Part shown: in pieces, positions 7,566 to 9,694 of the stretch
Layout: each line of letters begins with the position of its first letter
Position numbering within the stretch: the first letter of the stretch is position 1
Assembly (NCBI GenBank): GCA_020719105.1
Contig: DYQV01000075.1
Span: forward strand, 1-9,694
Source: Rikenella microfusus
Lineage (GTDB): Bacteria > Bacteroidota > Bacteroidia > Bacteroidales > SZUA-534
DNA length: 9,694 nt
Reading direction: 5' to 3'
The notes under the pieces: model-generated
Database searches by the model: none
What the model saw: the letters and a program-made list of their open reading frames with translations, nothing else
What the model was told of the DNA's origin: nothing
Program-made: the position numbers and the translations under genes

Positions 7566-7853
7566 TTATTCTAATAATCCTTTTTTATCAAGTATATCAA
7601 AATAATCTTCTTTGCTTAAAGGACAATTAGATAGATCCAAAAATTCATTCTTATCTAAATGACATTGAACTGACATTTGTTTTATAAGATGATTTCCAAT
7701 CTCATTATTGCCATGACTTATCTTTGTGTACAATACTAATTTATCATCATGAAACAGTTCTAAGTATTTATGGTCATCACTTTTATTGACAGAATCCACA
7801 AACCCTTTCTTCTTTAAATTTCTATACGTCTTTTTCGGGTCTAAAACACTCAT
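7566..7853 (-). CDS. HicA-like toxin
   Basis: A 95-aa protein with the layout of HicA/YcfA family toxins, small double-stranded-RNA-binding-fold ribonucleases that cut mRNA. It opens with DPKKTYRNLKKKGF, a helix like the HicA N-terminus (usually xxxLxxxGF). DDHKY places His28 where HicA has its catalytic His (G-S-H-H-x-Y), and KISHG gives a second conserved His47. The C-terminal half (HLIKQMSVQCHLDKNEFLDL and NCPLSKEDYFDIL) is longer than in classical HicA of about 60 aa and fits a longer Bacteroidota variant. Its ATG overlaps the stop of the preceding gene by 4 nt (ATGA), which couples translation to the putative antitoxin. Order antitoxin then toxin is the reverse of most hicAB pairs. Assignment rests on motif recognition, with activity not shown. 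Confidence 0.75.
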   Translation of the reverse strand: MSVLDPKKTYRNLKKKGFVDSVNKSDDHKYLELFHDDKLVLYTKISHGNNEIGNHLIKQMSVQCHLDKNEFLDLSNCPLSKEDYFDILDKKGLLE

Positions 7854-8782
7854 TTTTCTACTTTTTCAACTATTTGATTTAAAATGTTTTTTATCAACTG
7901 ATTGTTATTTGTAAGTGATTTACTATCTAACGAATTAAATCTTTGATAAACAAAGTTGAATTCCTCTGCAAATGTTGTTTCTGCTTCATCTTCTGTCAAA
8001 CCTGTACCAATAATACCAAGCATCTCTGACTGTATTATAAAGTAGCCGTCTTCTTTCTCAAATAAGCAACGTAGCGGATACTTTAAAACGTATTTAGTTT
8101 GACCAAAGATTATTATTTCAGGAGCGTATTCTAAGGAGAATCTAGATTTAGAATAAGAATCTATTATTTTACGAGATATTTTTCCGCCTTTAGTAGTAAT
8201 CTTAATCTTTCCAACTGCCTCATCAGTTTCTGATTCAGCATTTTCATTTTCTTTAATTACAGTTATAAGTTCTTTTTTTGAAGCAGCTTTGAATCTATTT
8301 ATTTTAAATACTGGCGTAATTTTTTCAGTTAAATTATCAATATCAACAAAATTTACTGGTGACGACCCGAAATCATTTACAAATGAATATAAATTTTCAA
8401 CAATTGGATTACGTTTAACTGGCTCTGGGTAAAGCACTTTTAACATTTCATAATCGCCGGAATTTGAAATTTCAACAAGTTTTTCAAATTTTTCGCTTAC
8501 TACATTTCTATGAATCTCCCAATTAGGCCCAACTTTATTCTCAACTCTTGGTGTAAAAGCAAATTTAGGAACAGCACTACCTTTTCTAAAACCAACTAAC
8601 TCTATCTTAAAATTATCTAAGTTTATTGTATCATTTGCAGGCAAATCATATTTAGCTATAGTCATGACCAGCTCTTGTAAATCTTGAGCAATTTTGATTA
8701 ATGTATCAATAGGTAAAGAATTGTATTTACCAAGTTCTCCACCAATTTCAATATAAGTTCCGCTATTTAAATCAAGTTTCAT
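7850..8782 (-). CDS. Large protein with C-terminal HicB-like domain, putative antitoxin
   Basis: A 310-aa protein, presumably cytosolic, in two parts. Residues about 234-283 read YPLRCLFEKEDGYFII followed by EMLGIIGTGLTEDEAE and an amphipathic helix. This is the HicB partial RNase H-like layout (YPv, GYfv, lpG-T-G-T-EEA), which binds and masks HicA. The final ~25 residues form another helix but show no recognisable helix-turn-helix or ribbon-helix-helix DNA-binding domain. The first ~160 residues are of a type I cannot assign: GELGKYNSLPIDTLIKIAQDL, then FKIELVGFRKGSAVPKFAF, then a long charged linker (about 165-200, rich in Glu and Lys). Classical HicB has 80-150 residues, so this is about twice as long. 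It is encoded directly upstream of, and overlaps by 4 nt, the HicA-like gene. A housekeeping role for the N-terminal part is unlikely, given the acquired setting; sensing or target recognition is only a guess. Confidence 0.7.
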   Translation of the reverse strand: MKLDLNSGTYIEIGGELGKYNSLPIDTLIKIAQDLQELVMTIAKYDLPANDTINLDNFKIELVGFRKGSAVPKFAFTPRVENKVGPNWEIHRNVVSEKFEKLVEISNSGDYEMLKVLYPEPVKRNPIVENLYSFVNDFGSSPVNFVDIDNLTEKITPVFKINRFKAASKKELITVIKENENAESETDEAVGKIKITTKGGKISRKIIDSYSKSRFSLEYAPEIIIFGQTKYVLKYPLRCLFEKEDGYFIIQSEMLGIIGTGLTEDEAETTFAEEFNFVYQRFNSLDSKSLTNNNQLIKNILNQIVEKVEK

Positions 8783-8786
8783 TTAC

Positions 8787-8794
8787 CAAATGTA
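8787..8794 (-). promoter_or_regulatory. Possible -7 box of the two-gene module
   Basis: On the minus strand TACATTTG (8794 down to 8787) matches TAnnTTTG in full and lies 4 nt before the ATG at 8782. It would start transcription at or next to the start codon, giving a leaderless message. No TTG or TTTG sits at the usual 17-23 nt upstream (the nearest TTTG is 11 nt away), so the match may be accidental. Confidence 0.25.
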
Positions 8795-8906
8795 ACAATA
8801 TTTTTCAAAATCATCTGATGGTTATTTTCTACAACTATCAATATTTGGTATAATGGTGCGAAGCCCTAGATGGGTTGTTTGATATAACTTTACTATTTAT
8901 CTTTTT

Positions 8907-8919
8907 ATTGCTAATCCTT
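8907..8919. repeat. 13-bp inverted repeat, right copy
   Basis: ATTGCTAATCCTT is the exact reverse complement of 7471-7483. The two copies lie near the two ends of the acquired segment and enclose both genes of the toxin-antitoxin-like module. The bases flanking the 13-mer differ on both sides. Chance is not excluded in AT-rich DNA of this length. Confidence 0.6.
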
Positions 8920-8948
8920 GCAGGGCTTTGTCTGCTGATCCGGAGTCT

Positions 8949-8966
8949 TTGTGGAAAGGTCCACGA
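8949..8966. repeat. Short hairpin downstream of pdxT
   Basis: TTGTGGA and TCCACGA form a 7-bp stem (one G-T pair) with loop AAGG. It could stabilise the pdxT mRNA 3' end, but without a T tract on either strand it is not a standard terminator. Confidence 0.4.
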
Positions 8967-9002
8967 TATTTTCAAGCTCTCAATATATTAGTAGTAAAAC
9001 CT

Positions 9003-9659
9003 CTATTTCGAGGGGTTGGCAATCTGGGCAAACTGCATCCAACTGGTTCGCTCGGGGAGTTCGGTTAATTCCGATGTTACATTAATTCCACATTTAGCTG
9101 CAAAATACTTATGAAAAGCCAGCGACGGCGTTAATTCCGGATGGAAAACGGTAGCCAAACATTCTTCACTTTCTGCAGCGGCAATATAGTCATCAATGAG
9201 TAGCAATGCATCCACCCCTTTTCCAACGCCTGTTATTTTTGGGGCACGTATAAAAGTCAGTTCCAACTCTTTAGTTGAAACTTTAGGGATGGTTACCCGG
9301 GTATTGAAACTATCAATCTGGTATCCGAATGCATTTCGGGCTACAGTAATATCCATTAGCCCCAATTGAGGTTGGTCGCCTTCAATATGCTTAGCAATTA
9401 GAATTGCTCCGGCACAGGTTCCCCATATTTTCATGCCGTCGGCATAAGCAGCTTTTAATTTTGGAGTAATATCAAAAATATTGAGCAACCGGATTAAGCA
9501 AGTACTTTCTCCACCGGGAAGGATTAATCCAGCCAACTCGTCCAATTGTTCCGCTACTTTTACCCTTACGGGCTCAATTCCTAATGTCTGCAGGTGATAT
9601 GCATGTTCATGAACACCTCCTTGCAAATCCAATATTCCTATTTTTTTTCGTATTCCCAT
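9003..9659 (-). CDS. pdxT: Pyridoxal 5'-phosphate synthase glutaminase subunit PdxT
   Basis: A 218-aa class I-type glutaminase that hydrolyses glutamine and channels ammonia to the PdxS synthase subunit, making pyridoxal phosphate from ribose 5-phosphate and glyceraldehyde 3-phosphate. Motifs in order: LDLQGGVHEH (10-19), LILPGGEST (45-53), WGTCAGA with nucleophile Cys82, RNAFGYQIDSF (108-118), FIRAP (136-140) and FHPELT with His173 and Glu175 of the triad. The RNSFGRQ-type motif has Tyr in place of Arg113, and the bases after FHPELT do not follow the usual ED-H-R, so it belongs to a divergent branch. A tail of about 25 residues after the normal end closes with IANPSK. The start ATG at 9657-9659 gives the expected N-terminus; pdxS is not in the window and might lie to the right. 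The sampled GC is higher than in the neighbouring module. Confidence 0.95.
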   Translation of the reverse strand: MGIRKKIGILDLQGGVHEHAYHLQTLGIEPVRVKVAEQLDELAGLILPGGESTCLIRLLNIFDITPKLKAAYADGMKIWGTCAGAILIAKHIEGDQPQLGLMDITVARNAFGYQIDSFNTRVTIPKVSTKELELTFIRAPKITGVGKGVDALLLIDDYIAAAESEECLATVFHPELTPSLAFHKYFAAKCGINVTSELTELPERTSWMQFAQIANPSK

Positions 9660-9694
9660 TTAATTTATATCGAAAAAAACCTGACAGTAATTAA

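Larger units (their letters stand above)
8783..9002. other. Structured non-coding stretch between pdxT and the two-gene module
   Basis: No gene of convincing length is present in these 220 bases. Two inverted repeats are visible. CGAAGCCCT (8859-8867) pairs with AGGGCTTTG (8922-8930), nine pairs with one G-U. TTGTGGA (8949-8955) pairs with TCCACGA (8960-8966) around a 4-nt loop. The latter lies 37 nt beyond the pdxT stop on the minus strand but has no T tract. The right copy of the 13-bp inverted repeat (8907-8919) is here too. A 24-codon open stretch on the minus strand (8897-8971) is richer in GC than its surroundings. The stretch may be the acquired segment's own end. Confidence 0.5.

Noticed and set aside
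8850..8935. Integron attC-like site
   Set aside because: The folded outline is suggestive, but I cannot find the GTTRRRY and RYYYAAC core boxes, and no integrase is in the window.
1..9694. CRISPR array, insertion sequence or transposase gene
   Set aside because: I saw no regularly spaced direct repeats and no transposase or integrase motifs on either strand.

Overview
The window looks like chromosomal DNA of a member of the Bacteroidota; I cannot name the order or genus from it. The reasons are AT-rich DNA with intergenic TAnnTTTG-type promoter boxes, almost no Shine-Dalgarno sequences, a DUF4834-type small membrane protein (a family I know from this phylum), and several AT-rich envelope-type genes of Bacteroidota flavour.

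Layout. Positions 1-156 hold an AT-rich hairpin and a probable promoter. A tight plus-strand group follows: a large membrane-anchored protein with a C-terminal beta-propeller (157-2895), a divergent MntP-like six-helix membrane protein (2897-3439) and a small DUF4834-like protein (3449-3679). Next is tRNA-Leu(CAA) at 3757-3840 with its own promoter and terminator. A second plus-strand group contains a dCMP deaminase-type enzyme (3883-4329), an S41 C-terminal processing protease (4333-5934) and S-adenosylhomocysteinase ahcY (5950-7407), closed by a clear hairpin terminator at 7438-7464. These are ordinary chromosomal genes for nucleotide metabolism, envelope proteolysis and methyl-cycle recycling.

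The rest reads on the minus strand. pdxT (9003-9659), the glutaminase subunit of PLP synthase, is intact at the right edge. Left of it are a 220-bp structured non-coding stretch (8783-9002) and a two-gene module (7566-8782). The module has a 310-aa protein whose last ~75 residues resemble a HicB antitoxin, overlapping by 4 nt a 95-aa HicA-like toxin. Between that module and the ahcY terminator (7463-7537) lies a second, diverged copy of only the last 22 codons of pdxT.

The simplest reading is that ahcY and pdxT were once direct convergent neighbours. A segment of about 1.54 kb carrying the toxin-antitoxin-like pair and a replacement pdxT 3' end then came in by recombination within the end of pdxT, leaving the old end stranded. 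A perfect 13-bp inverted repeat (7471-7483 and 8907-8919) lies near both ends of the acquired segment. The module, with its large uncharacterised N-terminal domain on the antitoxin, and its gene-end insertion site are the most interesting content of the window.
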